Part shown: positions 1 to 10,157 of the stretch, piece by piece
Layout of the letters: each line of letters opens with the position of its first letter
Position numbering within the stretch: position 1 is the first letter of the stretch
NCBI GenBank assembly: GCA_012862575.1
Contig: BLSF01000058.1
Span: 62,001 to 126,000 of the forward strand
Direction of reading: 5' to 3'
Length of the DNA: 64,000 bases
Source: Parietichytrium sp. I65-24A
Taxonomy: Eukaryota > Sar > Bigyra > Thraustochytrida > Thraustochytriidae
Made by a program: the position numbers and the translations under genes
The notes under the pieces: model-generated
What the model was told of the DNA's origin: nothing
Database searches by the model: none
What the model saw: only the letters and a program-made list of their open reading frames with translations

Positions 1-786
1 AATGTGACCTTCTACACGGTGGTGAAAAGCAGCAGCCTCATTTTCACGCTCATGTACTCGGTGATCTACATGCTGCAGCCGCTCAGCGGGCCACTCACGC
101 TGTCCGTGCTCATTGTCGGCGCCGGCGTCATCTTGTCGTCGTACGGTGACACCAACTTCAACTGGTACGGCTTTTGGCTTTTGATTGGGGCTGCTGCCGT
201 GGGCGGGTTTCGCTGGAACCTCACCCAGGTGCTGATGAGACAAATTCAGTGCCACCTCGACGCCGTGTTCACGATATACCTCATTTCTCCAGCTGCGGCG
301 TTCACGCTGCTGCCGTTCATGTTCGCGACTGAAGCAGTGCCATTCTTTGAGTCCAAGTTTTTCACAGATCCGAATTTGCTCATGCTCTGCTTAGGGAACA
401 TTTTTGGCGCCGGTATCTTTTCCTTCTTTCTTATCCTAGTGGAGCTGCAGCTGCTGCAGAAGACGTCTTCGATGAGTTTAGGCATCATTAGCTATGCAAA
501 ACAGATCTTGCAAGTGTCCTTCTCGGTGGTGGTGTTTGGGGACACCCTCACCTTTTTGAACATCATGGGATTCCTGGTCACCATTGTGGGAATGGCGGCC
601 TACTCGTATGTTCAGGAGAATTCTTCCCAGCATCAGATGATGCATGCCGATGAGAATAATGATGGGCTCTTTGTCTTTGACGAGTTTCAAAATGACGACT
701 TTGACACCGACGGACTTTACTCTGAGCGAGACTATGCACAGGATGATGGAAGCAGAAGGCGAAGTTTTTCGAGGGACTCCACATAG
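1..786 (+). CDS. SLC35C2-like nucleotide-sugar/triose-phosphate transporter family protein, 5' truncated by window edge
   Basis: This is the C-terminal part of a polytopic transporter. The reading frame is open from base 1 (Asn-Val-Thr-Phe-Tyr) to TAG at 784-786, about 261 residues, so the true start lies outside the window. The opening residues, VTFYTVVKSSSLIFTLMYSV, match the conserved helix of the TPT/EamA superfamily, closest in feel to SLC35C2/Sly41-type proteins. Further hydrophobic helices follow, including GFRWNLTQVLMR, a typical conserved stretch in this family, and a last helix near residues 185-205. The tail of about 55 residues is hydrophilic, rich in Asp, Glu and Ser, and ends in an Arg/Ser cluster, as expected for a cytosolic tail. 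Family members sit in Golgi or ER membranes and exchange nucleotide sugars or phosphorylated sugars; the substrate cannot be told here. It converges on the TPX2 gene, with 554 bp between the stops. Confidence 0.85.
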   Translation, partial: NVTFYTVVKSSSLIFTLMYSVIYMLQPLSGPLTLSVLIVGAGVILSSYGDTNFNWYGFWLLIGAAAVGGFRWNLTQVLMRQIQCHLDAVFTIYLISPAAAFTLLPFMFATEAVPFFESKFFTDPNLLMLCLGNIFGAGIFSFFLILVELQLLQKTSSMSLGIISYAKQILQVSFSVVVFGDTLTFLNIMGFLVTIVGMAAYSYVQENSSQHQMMHADENNDGLFVFDEFQNDDFDTDGLYSERDYAQDDGSRRRSFSRDST

Positions 787-1340
787 TAGCCTCCATCTCA
801 TTGTGTCTCACCTACATTTCCGAGTTGTAGGCATGCTCTTTGCTGCTTTGTGAAATGGAATGAAATGAAATGAAATAGAAGAGACCCAACACTTCTCTGT
901 GGCCTTTAATTTTCTGTGTGTGTGCGTATTGAAGAGGTATCAATGCTTTGAAAGTTTTGTATTCATCTGCACTCACCATGTTTTTTACTTTAACTGCAAA
1001 CTAGAATAGGAAATCTGTGATTGGCTTTCTCTTTTTTTTTTAATTCATACCTGCAAAATAAAACAAGAGAGACGTTCAGAGCCGGTAACGTCACTCTAAA
1101 TTGCTGAAAGGGGCAATTTCAAAGCCCGCAAAGCTTCGAAGAATGAACAAAGTGCCAGTTCTAAATTATAGTATATGATATGGAAATCGTGTCATTGTGC
1201 GTGCTCCGTTATTTTTAAAAAGAAGAACGGAGAGGTTTCTAATTCTTGCAGGTCCTGTTCACCAGTCTTTGTTCACGCGTTCTTAGGAAAAGTGAAAAAC
1301 GCTCGCGGCCTGGCTCCGGCGCCAAACCTCCCAAACCGTC
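787..1340. other. Convergent 3' intergenic region between transporter and TPX2
   Basis: This holds the 3' ends of two converging genes. A plus-strand AATAAA lies at 1057-1062 after a T-rich run and may be the transporter's poly(A) signal. A short repeat of the form gaaatgaaatgaaat lies near 855-878. No coding region was recognised. Confidence 0.5.
1057..1062 (+). promoter_or_regulatory. Candidate poly(A) signal AATAAA of the transporter gene
   Basis: A canonical AATAAA hexamer lies 271 bp after the stop codon, preceded by a T-rich tract. The distance is long, so another site may be used; inferred from the motif only. Confidence 0.35.
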
Positions 1341-4178
1341 TCAACTCTCGGCAGCTGATTCGGCCGTTCGCGGAATCTTTGGCCCGAGCCGCTGCTTGGT
1401 TTCGAGCCAGGGAGACTCGGCCTGAGTGAGCTCCTTGGGTGGATTCTGATTCTTCGAAACTCCGAGCGCCGAGTAATCAGGAATCGGGTTGGCTTTATGA
1501 ATCAGCGACCTGCGGTATTCCTTGAGAGCACGCTCCTCTTCCTCAGCTCTGGCTCGCTCCATGCGCTCGTTCTCCTCCTCTGCGAGGCGAGATTTCTCAG
1601 TCATGTGCTCATCAAATTCCGCACGGCTCTTTGCACGCGACTCTGTGTTGAGCTTGACATCTAAGACACCAGTTATCTGAATGTGATGCTCTGGGCTAAA
1701 ATCCTTCTGATAGGTAGAGGAGGGTAGCGGGCGAGCCTTAAACTGGTGCTTTGCCGCTTCTGCCTCGTTTAGCTCTTTCAGCTTACGATCAAACTCCTCC
1801 TTGCTCTGCTTTGAGCGGTGGACTGTGATGGGTGTTTTAGGATCTGTCAGCGGGCGCTCAGCAATGCTAGAAGACACTGGAGATGGCGGATTCCGAGCTA
1901 CCATGATAGGGCGAGCCTTAAAGTGGCGAGCCTCTTCGTCCTTTTGCTCCTGCTCCCGGAGCTGAGCTTCCAACTTTTGCTGTGCCAGTTCGTGTCGCTT
2001 GTCACTTTGAAGCTGGAATGGCTGAGGCTTGACTGGCTCGCGCTTCTCGACAACTGGGAGTTTAGGCGGCTTGTTGAAATTTGGCATCTTCCTCTTTGGC
2101 TTGGCTTCATTTGGCTTGGAGTCGCTCAAAGAAGCCTGAGGCGAGGGTGGTCGAGCGGCGGCCCTCGCATCTGTAGCAAACGAAAAAGGTTTCGACTCTG
2201 TTGGGCCTGATCTCCTTGCCCCGCTCGCGCTTGAGTTTGATCTCGGTCTAGAGCGTAGCGGGGTGGGCCTGCGCCCGCCGTCTGCTTGCTGGCCGGCGCC
2301 GCTCGGTGTTCCTGGCTTTCTCTGAGTTGCCCTCTGCTGCGTATGCGAAACAAAGGGTTTGGAAACGCAGGGTGCTTTCTTTGCCACCTTTGGAACGCCA
2401 AGATCGCCAGCACTCTCTAAGATCCGCCTGTTCAGGGGCCGTGCTTTGAAAGGCTTCTGGAGATTCTGGGCGATTCGCTGCTCCTTTTGTTCGGTACTTT
2501 CTGGATCTGCCACCGGGCGCGTCCGCTTATCAGTTGCAAAGTGAGGCTCCTCCGGCTGCGTGAGGCGTAGCTCCGTTTTTTCAGGTAGCTCCACTTTTTT
2601 GGAGCGGTTGCGAAAGCGGGCTGGCGTTTTCGTCTGAAACTTGGTGACTTGGACAGCGAGAGGAACGAAATCGCTTCCCTCCTTTGTCTTAGCATCATCG
2701 GCCTGCTTGACGCGAGCGTCTGAAGCAAACTTGAATGGGGCCGGTTGAGTTGGGCGAGGTTGCTGCTGCCCATCACCGGCCGCAGGTACCTGCTTTTTGG
2801 AGTTCTTCTTTTCTTCCTCCTTCCGGCGCAGCTCCTCTTGCTCCTTCTTCTTCAGCGCGGTAGGCCGCTTGCTTGCCGCGAAAGCGGGAGACTCTGGTTT
2901 CGTGAGTGGCTTTCGTGTCAGACGAGCAGGAAGTGCTGAAGCCCGTTTGCTCTTTTCGTCCAGTTCCCTTTTGGCCTTTTCCTGCTCACTTTTCATGCGC
3001 TCCACCTCAGCCTTTGCTCGCTCCATCTCAATTTCTTCGGAGCTTTTGACTGGCTCGCGCTGTGGACGCTTCGAAAAATGAGGAGTTTTGGCCATTGTGA
3101 GCTTGGGTTGTCCCCGCTCTTGTGGCCTCGTGTTTGGGGTCGTGCTCTTGGTGACCCGAGCTTTGCTGGCGGCACTCTTTGTCGGCTTGAGATAAGATTT
3201 GTTGCTTCCGGTAGCAGCCGGCACCGAGGCAGAGCTTATACGGCTTGCTTCTTCAAAAATGGAGGTTGACGGGCTCGGTTGACCGAAAGAGAGTGGGCCG
3301 TTTCGCATGTTGAATTCAGGGGTGCTGCGAGTTGTTTTTGCCGACTCTGGCGCAGGCACCGGTGATGAAACGCTGTAGCTTGCTTCCAGTGGTAAAGGGG
3401 ACTGAATCGCAGAGTCGTCTTGCCACCCGGAGGTCTCCTCAGCGATGGGCTCTTCCTCGTTCGAAACTCCCCCCATTTCGCGCATGTTTGGAGGAATTGG
3501 GGACACAATCTCGCCAGTCTCTGCGTAAAACGGTGACATTGGGTTTTCTTGTTGCGGAGAGCCTGTCTCGACAAAGGTGTTGTTCGGTGATACCTCGCCT
3601 AGGAGCTGAGAGGTGTTCTTCATTGACTCGTCCTCCCGATTCATCGAAGTGGACAGCAGAGAGACATCAGCAGCTGGAGTCCCTGGCTCCTCCTCAGACA
3701 TCGCGGGGGTAACGCAAGAGACCGTGGACTTTGCTCCTGGGGTTGCGCCTTTCTTGGAAGACGCCGGAGTCAGCTCTCTGAGAGGAGCGATGTACTCGTC
3801 AACAACCACTTCGCTTCGGTTGGCATTCTCAGCTTCAGCTTCTGCCTCCTCTTCCTCCTCCTCTTCGCGGGGCATTTCCTGAATCGGCTTTGTTTTCATT
3901 GGAGTTTTCCGGCGCGAGCTCGCGCTGAGATTGGAGATATTGAGGACATTCTCACCACCTTCCGACAGGTACTCTGAGGGGGCGACTTCCTTGCCTTCCA
4001 TCTTTTGTTTGGCAAAATCCAGCCATTCTTTCGGCACCTGGTCCATGTCCACGTCGCAGTCGGACATGACAAAATACCCATCCTTGGCCAGCGACTCGCC
4101 GTCGTCAAACTGCTCTTCGTCCTCGAACCCAGTGAACGTCGCGCAATTAAAGTTGTAAAGGTCCTCCTTGTCCGCCAT
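1341..4178 (-). CDS. TPX2: TPX2-like spindle assembly factor
   Basis: This is a single-exon ORF of 945 residues with an ATG start at 4178. TPX2 proteins bind microtubules, activate Aurora A and are released from importin by Ran-GTP around mitotic chromatin. The N-terminus (YNFNCATFTGFEDEEQF, residues 8-24) resembles the Aurora-binding aromatic/acidic start of TPX2. The first third is acidic and Ser/Thr-rich. From about residue 370 onward there are many basic helices and repeated TPX2 signatures of the form F-x-F-A-(S/T)-D-x-R (for example FKFASDARVKQ, FHFATDKRTR-like and PFSFATDARA) and F-K-A-R-P (FKARPLNRR, FKARPIMV, FKARPLPSSTY). The C-terminal third has charged coiled-coil segments typical of the TPX2 family domain. 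The length is similar to, or somewhat longer than, animal TPX2 (about 750 residues). The gene is divergent from the S45 acylase and convergent with the transporter. Confidence 0.85.
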   Translation of the reverse strand: MADKEDLYNFNCATFTGFEDEEQFDDGESLAKDGYFVMSDCDVDMDQVPKEWLDFAKQKMEGKEVAPSEYLSEGGENVLNISNLSASSRRKTPMKTKPIQEMPREEEEEEEAEAEAENANRSEVVVDEYIAPLRELTPASSKKGATPGAKSTVSCVTPAMSEEEPGTPAADVSLLSTSMNREDESMKNTSQLLGEVSPNNTFVETGSPQQENPMSPFYAETGEIVSPIPPNMREMGGVSNEEEPIAEETSGWQDDSAIQSPLPLEASYSVSSPVPAPESAKTTRSTPEFNMRNGPLSFGQPSPSTSIFEEASRISSASVPAATGSNKSYLKPTKSAASKARVTKSTTPNTRPQERGQPKLTMAKTPHFSKRPQREPVKSSEEIEMERAKAEVERMKSEQEKAKRELDEKSKRASALPARLTRKPLTKPESPAFAASKRPTALKKKEQEELRRKEEEKKNSKKQVPAAGDGQQQPRPTQPAPFKFASDARVKQADDAKTKEGSDFVPLAVQVTKFQTKTPARFRNRSKKVELPEKTELRLTQPEEPHFATDKRTRPVADPESTEQKEQRIAQNLQKPFKARPLNRRILESAGDLGVPKVAKKAPCVSKPFVSHTQQRATQRKPGTPSGAGQQADGGRRPTPLRSRPRSNSSASGARRSGPTESKPFSFATDARAAARPPSPQASLSDSKPNEAKPKRKMPNFNKPPKLPVVEKREPVKPQPFQLQSDKRHELAQQKLEAQLREQEQKDEEARHFKARPIMVARNPPSPVSSSIAERPLTDPKTPITVHRSKQSKEEFDRKLKELNEAEAAKHQFKARPLPSSTYQKDFSPEHHIQITGVLDVKLNTESRAKSRAEFDEHMTEKSRLAEEENERMERARAEEEERALKEYRRSLIHKANPIPDYSALGVSKNQNPPKELTQAESPWLETKQRLGPKIPRTAESAAES

Positions 4179-5880
4179 TTCGCCTTGATATTTGAACGAA
4201 CGCGCAGCAGTCTACGCTCTTCTTTCCAACTCTCACTCAAAACAACCACCCAGCCACCAAAATGCCAAACCACCCGAGCCCAAGAACGCTCGCTCGACCA
4301 GATACACTCGTGTTCTATGACAACTAACTCGCCCTTATCCCAACCGCAAATACAATCGCTGCGAGCCAGATAACCCAGCCAGCCCTTTCGCGACAGTTAA
4401 CCCACGAGCATAAAAAAGGAATCGATCGTACGATGGCACCAGTGCGCACTAGCTAGTACGCAACCGAGCGAGCACAGTAAAGCTTTCTTTGTGCACTTGT
4501 GCCAACACTCAACAAGCCTTTCTCCAACCGCAACTATCGTCAACCTCCCAAAATCTCAACCTCCCAAACTTCCAAACTTTCAAACTCCCAAACTCCGACT
4601 GCCAGGAGTGATTAATGAATGGATCCTGCACCCGCCAACTCCAACTGAGACTGAGACTTTCCAGAAGATATCACCAGCCAAAGTGTACGCGCTGAGGACA
4701 CTTGACACTTGCTAGTGAGGGGCTTGTCACCGATTCCCTCTGTCTTCTGTCTTCTGTCTTGGCACTGATCCCACTATCGTCCAATTCAACTTTCGTCGTT
4801 TTCTGTCTCTCTCTCTCTCTCTTTGTTTCTTTGTTTCTTTGTCTTGTTTCTTTCCCAGTGGTTTTCGTATTGTTTGGACTATGTATACTGTATTGTGTAT
4901 GGGCGATATATTGACAAGATTAAGAATCCGGTTCCACCAACGTCCCCACTATTATTGTTTAAAGTAGATGAGTGTGTATCCCGCGCAGGATAGATGTGGA
5001 TTCGCAGTTGTAAAAGAGGAGAGGTTTTTTGTTGTTGTTGTTTGTTTGTTTTTTGAACATTTCGTTGCAGTTTTCGAATTCGCGGCTCGTTTGGGTTCTG
5101 TTAAGTGGGTTCTTCTGGTTCTTTTTCTCTTTTGGAATTAGGTTCGAAACTATTACTGTGCGCCTGAAGAGTGCAGAATACTCTTTTTTTTTAGGCCTAA
5201 ACTTCGAGTTTGAATGTGCTCAAATGAAAAGATTAAAAATTGAATGAAATGCACGGAAACTACCGAAACTGGCAACACAAAGCGTTAGTAATAGTTAGTC
5301 CCAGGTACTAGTACTCGAACGTTATTGCGTCGCTGACGGTTAGACACATTCCGGAGCACATGTTATTTTTTTCTCTAATCGTGCTATACGAGTGTGGCGG
5401 TTTTCCAATTTTGAAAAAATAAAACAAAACAATTCAGGAAACGTCACGAAAAGACCCTACGTGATGAAATTTTGAGGTACCAATCGCACATTTCAAGTCA
5501 CTATAACGTCGACGTCACGCAGCAGCCTTTCCCCGAACAGCCCTGGCCTTACTACCAGTGCCAGCACATCTACGCGAAACTTGGTCAAGGAACAAAATAG
5601 AACAAAGAACCAGGTGTGCTACCAATGCTAAACCATTCTTACATTAAGAGCAATTATCGTCCCACTAATAGGCGAATAATCTTTCTTCCCCACAGTGGAC
5701 AGACAGTAACACAGGCAACATTCTTGCGGGGACTCTGTGTGGGACGGGGACCAAAGCCCTCAAGTCTAGGCAGTTGATAAGAAATACTATAATAGTCACG
5801 GGATTACTTGCGGGAAGGGCGTAGTGAGTTAATCGCATTGTAGGGAAGAATTGGAGAGTTGCAGTAAGATCTTAGTGGGG
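4179..5880. other. Divergent intergenic region between TPX2 and S45 acylase genes
   Basis: This 1.7-kb region must hold both promoters. It contains a C-rich near-repeat of the form aac-tcccaaa near 4535-4600, a CT microsatellite near 4805-4823 and T-rich stretches around 5025-5060. The open frame of the acylase extends back only to a TTG at 5851, so no upstream ATG competes with 5881. No other coding region was recognised. Confidence 0.5.
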
Positions 5881-8736
5881 ATGGAGTCAACTTGCAAGGC
5901 TGTTGTTGGAAGTGGCGAGCCCTTGGACGCACCAAAGTCGGCGGAGAAGCTGCGAAGGATTGTTGTAAACTCAGCTGGAAAGAAATATGGTGCAGCTTTG
6001 CTGGTGCTGATTGTGTCAGTCACGGCGTATTTGACCTGGGGCCTATGGCACTTGGCGGGGCTGTGCCAGGCGCTTGCAGCGGTTTTATTGGCCATTGATG
6101 CCTGCAATTTGGGCCTCTGCGCTTTGCTGTATTACCGGCAAGCCATCCAAAAGAAGAGCAAGGTGCTGTTCTATGTTGGGCTTGTGGCGCTCGGAGTGGT
6201 CTTCGCCGGTTCTGCTGTGGTAGCTGGTTTCGTGATTCGTGAGAAATCTAGCGCAGGAGTGCACTGGGACGGAGCGAAGCTGGGAAAACCGAATGCCACC
6301 ATCCGCATGGATCCCGCGAGTGGGGTGCTTGAGGTGCACTCGTGGTCGAATGACGCATCCGACATGTATTTCGCTCAAGGATACGCAGTGGCTCAGACTC
6401 GAGCATTTCAGCTTGAATTGCAACGCCGCATTAGCAAAGGAACTCTTTCTGAACTTGTTGGGGAGGCTGCGCTGGGAAATGACAAGGTTTTTCGAACCCT
6501 TGGGCTGCACACGCATGCCGAAACTACGTACAAGAAGCTTGCAGCGGATCCTCAATACGTGGATGAGTTGTTTGCCTTACAGAACTTTTCTGCGGGAATC
6601 GATGCATACTTTTCCGACCGCGATCTTTTCCACATGCCCCTCGAAATCAGGATTCTCCAGGTAATGATGGGCAACTTCGACTTGAGCTCCGGGTTGGACC
6701 CATGGGCTCCAGCCGACAGCCTAGCTTGGTCTGCGATTATGGCCTATGGGCTCTCCGGCAATATGGTTCGCGAGCTTCTTCGCTACTCGCTGGTAGCAAA
6801 GTACGGGATTGAATGGTCTCGTATTCAGGAGCTTTTGCCCCAATTCGATGTAGACAGGTTCCCAACTATAGTTGATGGCGAGGATGTCTGTCCAGACCCG
6901 AGCGAGCATAGCGGTGCGCAAGACTGTGTTGTGGACGCGAGCTTTGAGTCTTGGATCAACGGATTTCGAAACACTTCTGAAGCCCCGCAAACAGGAGAGG
7001 CGGTGATTGACAAAGCAGCTTTTGACGTCTCCGGCTTCCTCCGTGGGCCGAATTTTTATGGAGTAAACGGTGCGAGCAACAACTGGGTCATGGATGGTTC
7101 AAAGACGGCTTCTTCGCGACCCATCCTGGCAAACGATCCGCACCTCTCTCTGACGGCACCTTCTGTCTGGGTGCTCTTTCGCCTTCAGGACGACGTGCTG
7201 AACTATACAGCCTCTGGCGCAACGATGGTTGGTGTACCTGGCATCGTGATTGGGCACAACTCCCACATTGCCTGGGGTGTCACAAACACCGGCGCGGATG
7301 TGCAAGACTTGTATATCTTGGAGATGAATACCAACAAGACGCACTACAAGCACAAAGGAGAATGGGTTCCCTTAGACGTCAGTAACGAGACCTTCCATGT
7401 TGCATCTCCAGGAGGTAGTGTGCGCGTGGAGCGGATGTCTACCCATCACGCGTCGCATTATGGCCCGATTCTGAACAGCGAAATTATATCCACAATCCTC
7501 AACGACCATCCACAGCAGCATCCTCAAGAATCCCCAGACGACTTCTCCGGCGACGCCAAGAGGGAATATAAGGACACCCTTGCACTGAAGTGGACCGACC
7601 TTTCCCACGACTTTATAGACACGACGACAGTCGCATTCTTGAGGGTTTCTAAGGCCAGAGACTGGGACGAGTTTAGAGCTGCTCTGAAACTCTACGTGGT
7701 CCCGGGTCAAAACTTCGTTTTTGCTTCGAGTTCATCTATTGGCTACCAATTCACTGGTCGCATCCCGGAGAGAGTGTCCGGCCACACAGGTTTGTTTCCC
7801 GCCCCGGGAAACGGCACGTTTGATTGGAAAGGGTATGTTCCGTTCGAGAGTCTGCCATCCGTCCTCAATCCGAAGAAGGGCTTTGTTGCTTCTGCGAACA
7901 ATCGTGCTGCTCCAAATTGCTTTCGTACCCTGGTCAGTTGCGACTGGGACAGCCTTGACGGATATAGGGCTCAGCGTATCGCCCAAGTTGTTTCTCCTGG
8001 AAACCATACCACGAAGTCCATCGTTGCAGCACAGAGCGATGTGCACAGTTTACTTGCGGTGGACTTTATCCCCGTTCTCCAAAATGCTTGCCAGTCACCT
8101 CGAACTCGAGCGTCTCCAGGCGCCAATCGCGTTTGTGATCTTCTACTCCGCGACTGGAAAACGTTCAATTCGAACGTTGGATCGCTGCACGCCGCCGTGT
8201 TCCAAAAGTGGTACGCCAAGTTGGCCTCAGTGCAAAGCCATGAGACTGGACGAATCTTTTGGAATCAGCCTGCGTTTATCAGAAAAGCTTACGGTGCTTC
8301 GTTGGTCCCAGGGGAAACCGGGCCCTTGTGTGCGTCAAACATGACTTTGGCGCAGTGCGCGGACCGCGCAATCGACGCGTTGACAGAAGTCGGAGATGAA
8401 GCCGGAACCCTGCACGCTTGGGGCTCGAACGGATTTCATGACGTCACTTTCCAGAGCCAGATTTTTGGCAATTCAGCGCTTAAGTGTCTCTTCAGCCGCT
8501 CAACGCCGCACGGCGGCGACTACTCCACGATCAATGTCGGAACTTATTCTCTTCCCTCTTTTGCTCAAAGCGCTGGGCCATCGTATCGCCATGTGATAAC
8601 GTTCGACGGGAACGGAAAAGCTGTGGGCAGGTTCGTGAACGGCCTCGGCCAGCATGGAAACATTTTCTCCGAGCATTACGACAGCATGATGAAACCTTGG
8701 TCTATGGGCGAGACTTTTTCAATGTCGCACACATGA
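5881..8736 (+). CDS. Membrane-anchored peptidase S45 (penicillin amidase / acyl-homoserine-lactone acylase family)
   Basis: The protein is 951 residues from the first ATG (5881); the frame reaches back to 5851 only through a TTG. The N-terminus has about three transmembrane helices (residues about 37-58, 59-86 and 95-121). These are followed by an Ntn-hydrolase of the S45 family. The alpha-chain region carries a conserved start (YFAQGYAVAQTRAFQLELQRR). The processing site and nucleophile are seen as G-A-S-N-N-W-V, making Ser399 the predicted N-terminal residue of the beta chain. After it come the family blocks SRPILANDPHL and GHNSHIAWGVTNTGADVQDL. Known relatives autocleave and hydrolyse amides such as beta-lactams or N-acyl homoserine lactones; the substrate here is unknown. 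Bacterial members use a cleaved signal peptide, so a three-helix anchor is unusual. An AATAAA lies 53 bp past the stop. Confidence 0.9.
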   Translation: MESTCKAVVGSGEPLDAPKSAEKLRRIVVNSAGKKYGAALLVLIVSVTAYLTWGLWHLAGLCQALAAVLLAIDACNLGLCALLYYRQAIQKKSKVLFYVGLVALGVVFAGSAVVAGFVIREKSSAGVHWDGAKLGKPNATIRMDPASGVLEVHSWSNDASDMYFAQGYAVAQTRAFQLELQRRISKGTLSELVGEAALGNDKVFRTLGLHTHAETTYKKLAADPQYVDELFALQNFSAGIDAYFSDRDLFHMPLEIRILQVMMGNFDLSSGLDPWAPADSLAWSAIMAYGLSGNMVRELLRYSLVAKYGIEWSRIQELLPQFDVDRFPTIVDGEDVCPDPSEHSGAQDCVVDASFESWINGFRNTSEAPQTGEAVIDKAAFDVSGFLRGPNFYGVNGASNNWVMDGSKTASSRPILANDPHLSLTAPSVWVLFRLQDDVLNYTASGATMVGVPGIVIGHNSHIAWGVTNTGADVQDLYILEMNTNKTHYKHKGEWVPLDVSNETFHVASPGGSVRVERMSTHHASHYGPILNSEIISTILNDHPQQHPQESPDDFSGDAKREYKDTLALKWTDLSHDFIDTTTVAFLRVSKARDWDEFRAALKLYVVPGQNFVFASSSSIGYQFTGRIPERVSGHTGLFPAPGNGTFDWKGYVPFESLPSVLNPKKGFVASANNRAAPNCFRTLVSCDWDSLDGYRAQRIAQVVSPGNHTTKSIVAAQSDVHSLLAVDFIPVLQNACQSPRTRASPGANRVCDLLLRDWKTFNSNVGSLHAAVFQKWYAKLASVQSHETGRIFWNQPAFIRKAYGASLVPGETGPLCASNMTLAQCADRAIDALTEVGDEAGTLHAWGSNGFHDVTFQSQIFGNSALKCLFSRSTPHGGDYSTINVGTYSLPSFAQSAGPSYRHVITFDGNGKAVGRFVNGLGQHGNIFSEHYDSMMKPWSMGETFSMSHT

Positions 8737-8788
8737 AAGATCTGAATGGTGCCCGACATCTTCTGTTGCGCTTTGACTCCACCAACAA

Positions 8789-8794
8789 AATAAA
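8789..8794 (+). promoter_or_regulatory. Candidate poly(A) signal AATAAA of the S45 acylase gene
   Basis: The hexamer AATAAA lies 53 bp after the acylase stop codon, in an A-rich context and at a plausible distance. Motif-based inference only. Confidence 0.45.
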
Positions 8795-9622
8795 ATCTCT
8801 CTCTTTGATGATCAAAAGGGCCCTGAATTTTACTGTTTTGACGCAGCCTTGCGACCCGAACTCGTGGCGCATATCATTCAAGACGCAGATGAGCAAAGGA
8901 ACGCAAGCAATATCATCCTTGGACTCGCACTCTCGTAGAGTCTTTCTGGGTCTTGACATTGCCTGGCGCGCAGAATTAACGAATTATTTCATCGAGAGAG
9001 TCTCGCGAGTCTCGCACAGTTCTGCTTTTTACCTCTGCCTCCAAACACCAGATAGGACCCGCTACCACCGGCTAACAGTCAGCTTTGCCTGACGAACATT
9101 CACGAACTTAGACTGCGGTGTTTGCGTAACCCAAATTTCTTGTTTAATTTTCTTTCTTTTTTCTCTCTTTTTTCTCATTTTTTCTCCCCTTTTTTGTTGT
9201 TAATTTTTTGGCTTTTATCTTCCACACAAGGGAGCAAATAAAATCCACACCCACTCCCCACACTCGCCTCACATCCGCGAGGACCCTTTCCTCTGTCCGC
9301 GAGGACCGCACCCTCACCTTCCCTCTCTCTGCGTGCCGCCGGGACACCCGCGTCCCCCGCAGCTGTGGGACCGTGATCTTCCCTCCCTCCCTCTCCTTTC
9401 AATCTTTCTTTCTTGCTTGCTTTCTTGCTTGCTTCCTCTCCCTCCCTCCTCCCTCCTCCCTCCTTCCTCCTCCCCCCTCAAGTCCCGCAGGTAGCGGCGG
9501 GTGGTTCCCCGCAAGTGAGGGAGGCGCTCGGCGAATTTTGGTGTGGGAGAGGTTGGCGAAGATATAGAGGAGGCGGTGATTGAGAGAGAGAGAGAGAAGT
9601 GGCAGGTCGGGTCAATTGAATT

Positions 9623-9975
9623 GGCTTGATCCGTTTCGAATTTGGTCGCTGGACCGGAGCTGGTCTGAGGGCGTGCTTTCCGAATTCGGAATTTGGAATT
9701 TGGAATTTGGAATTTGGAATTTGGAATTGGCTTGATCAGTTTTGAGTTTGATCGCTGGACCGGAGCTGGTCTGAGGGCGTGCTTTCCGAATTCGGAATTC
9801 GGAATTCGGAATTGGCTTGATCCGTTTTGAGTTTGATCGCTGGACTGGAGCTGGTCTGAGGGCGTGCTTTCCGAATTCGGAATTCGAAATTCGGAATTGG
9901 CTTGATCCGTTTTGAGTTTGATCGCTGGACGGGAGTTGGTCTGAGGGCGTGCTTTCCGAATTCGGAATTTGGAAG
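9623..9975. repeat. Four-copy tandem repeat, about 85 bp unit, upstream of TAF1
   Basis: Units start at 9623, 9729, 9814 and 9899, each with ggcttgatc. The conserved core runs through gatcgctggac, ggagctggtctgagggcg and tgctttccgaattcgg, and ends in a run of 9-bp sub-repeats (ggaattcgg or ggaatttgg). Unit lengths are about 106, 85, 85 and 77 bp; the first is longer because it has extra 9-mers. The core is almost invariant between copies, which points to recent amplification or homogenisation. The array ends about 180 bp before the TAF1 ATG. Repeating open frames on the minus strand are a by-product of the array. Confidence 0.9.
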
Positions 9976-10157
9976 GCTGCGTGGGATTTCTTGAGGGTTG
10001 GGATTGTCTCATCGTGCGTTGGATTCATCGAGTGAATTGCGACCTCGTAGGCAGACACGGCGCGATCCGGCCTTGACTGGCTGGGCCAGGTTGGCTAGGG
10101 CGTTTCACGGTCGTTGCCGGGTCAGAGAAGGCTGCTGGATAATCAAAGACATCACAG

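Larger units (their letters stand above)
8737..10157. other. Intergenic region upstream of TAF1
   Basis: This region holds the acylase 3' end, T-rich and CT-rich low-complexity stretches (about 9136-9200 and 9380-9480), and a tandem repeat array listed separately. The final 180 bp before TAF1 is non-repetitive and is probably promoter and leader. No independent gene was recognised. Confidence 0.5.

Noticed and set aside
5851-5880. Upstream TTG start of the S45 acylase
   Set aside because: A eukaryotic gene would start at ATG; the first ATG in frame is at 5881.
9314-10012. Minus-strand open frames with repeated NSEFRIRKARPQT-type peptides
   Set aside because: They are generated by the 85-bp tandem array and adjacent CT-rich DNA, with no conserved domain.
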